DNA from: a virus
IMG/VR virus record: IMGVR_UViG_3300044621_001223
Span: 1 to 38,579 of that record
Direction: 5' to 3' (one strand)
DNA: 38,579 bases
Positions 37,917 through 38,579 of the stretch are shown one piece after another (within the stretch, counting starts at the first letter, position 1; each line of letters opens with the position of its first letter). Made by a program: the position numbers and the translations under genes. The notes under the pieces were generated by a model, which did no database searches, was not told where the DNA came from, and worked only from the letters and a program-made list of their open reading frames with translations.

Positions 37917-38579
37917 AGCCGCCAGAGTGGATGCTCGAGCCGGCGTTTGAGGAGTTCAAGGAAGAGTTTGAGGCGCGAGCGATCCACGGAACTAACGTGC
38001 TGTCGCAGTCAGCAGTAGCGATTGTCGGCCTAGCCAGGAACTGCGGCCGCTCGCTTCCTGCGAACCTGCACCGTGCTTCCATGATCTCGAAGGCTTCACG
38101 CGAATCCCGCATGATGATCTTCGAGAACGACAGCGTTGACGACACGAAGAAGATCCTTGCCAAGTACGAGGCCGGCTCTGAAGGTTTGGTCAAGTGCGAA
38201 CTGAACGACTTCGGCCGCAAGCAGCGTACGTCCGAGATGGCCGGACCGCGAACCGTAGAACTTGCCGAATACAGAACTTCGTGCCAGGAGTGGGTTCGCC
38301 AGAACTGCCAGGGCTACGAATACACGGTCGTCATTGACTGGGACGCTTGGGGCGGATGGATTCACTCTGGAGCAATGACTGGATTCTCTTATCTGGCAAC
38401 TGAGCAGCAGGCTTTCGCGATGGCGAGCGTATCGCTGCTTGAGCAAGAGAGTCCAGTGCTCGGCGACAACAAAATCGTCGTTCAGCATCAGTGGATGCAC
38501 TACGACTGCTGGGCTCTGCGGCTCAATGCGTACTGGGACGACTACAGTGCCGGAGTCGGCGGATGGAAGCACAACTGGA
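37913..38579 (+). CDS. Glycosyltransferase, CAP59/CMT1-like type (3' truncated by window edge)
   Basis: The first 222 residues are in the window. ENDSVDDTKKILAKYEAG (about 71-88), RTVELAEYRTSC (about 113-124) and the metal-binding DWD in TVVIDWDAWGGW (Asp142, Asp144) match the order seen in fungal CAP59/CMT1-like and related bacterial GT-A glycosyltransferases. There is no signal peptide. ATGA overlap with the FkbM gene. The donor and acceptor sugars are unknown; the C-terminus lies beyond the window. Confidence 0.65.
   Translation, partial: MKPPEWMLEPAFEEFKEEFEARAIHGTNVLSQSAVAIVGLARNCGRSLPANLHRASMISKASRESRMMIFENDSVDDTKKILAKYEAGSEGLVKCELNDFGRKQRTSEMAGPRTVELAEYRTSCQEWVRQNCQGYEYTVVIDWDAWGGWIHSGAMTGFSYLATEQQAFAMASVSLLEQESPVLGDNKIVVQHQWMHYDCWALRLNAYWDDYSAGVGGWKHNW

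Overview
The window is about 38.6 kb of a tailed, siphovirus-like double-stranded DNA phage, or a prophage-like contig, with high GC content and essentially all genes on the + strand. It opens inside the large terminase gene and ends inside a glycosyltransferase gene, so the genome continues on both sides. No integrase, lysin, DNA polymerase or tRNA gene was found. The host cannot be fixed from the sequence. The GC-rich coding, frequent GTG starts, the CPTGPGGG-type linker in the portal and the W-N-NW plus beta-solenoid adhesin would fit an environmental host such as a planctomycete, but that is a weak inference.

Left arm (1-20055), virion genes in the usual order: terminase C-terminus; a portal fused to a HAD phosphatase domain and an HExxH metallopeptidase domain; a prohead protease with an extra N-terminal domain; a zinc ribbon; the HK97-type capsid protein; a small capsid-associated protein; a glycosyltransferase behind its own promoter and hairpin; head-tail connectors; tail completion protein; two small tail-tube-like proteins; a tail assembly chaperone pair joined by a -1 slippery site (A AAA AAC); the tape measure; and distal tail proteins. 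These last include a 602-residue protein with about 16 beta-solenoid repeats, the best receptor-binding candidate. A small HExxH protein and a calcineurin-like phosphoesterase close the arm.

Middle (20042-27663), nucleotide-metabolism and accessory genes: a DUF1599-like protein, a DUF4406-like protein, a helix-turn-helix protein and a BPSL0761-like protein. A promoter-leader cassette then drives a MoxR-like AAA+ ATPase and a partner with a degenerate VWA-like motif. About ten small unknown genes follow, many with the same CAAAGGACAC ribosome-binding block. One promoter cassette (hairpin, GGTTCGGT, GCAA(A)GGA) is seen near 21.4 kb, 25.2 kb and 31.4 kb. A G-rich repeat lies inside a coding frame at 27.3-27.5 kb, with a shorter copy at 25.2 kb.

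Right arm (27663-38579), DNA metabolism: an endonuclease V-like glycosylase, an SNF2-type helicase whose motif Ia appears to be moved to its N-terminus, a candidate ssDNA-binding protein, a primase-polymerase with a PriCT domain, a UvrD-like helicase, an ExoX-C-like zinc protein and a VRR-NUC nuclease. Then come two tiny membrane proteins, an FkbM methyltransferase and a second glycosyltransferase. Four clear intrinsic-terminator-like hairpins and several sigma70-like promoters divide the map into operons. Two of the promoters place the start codon almost at the predicted transcript start.
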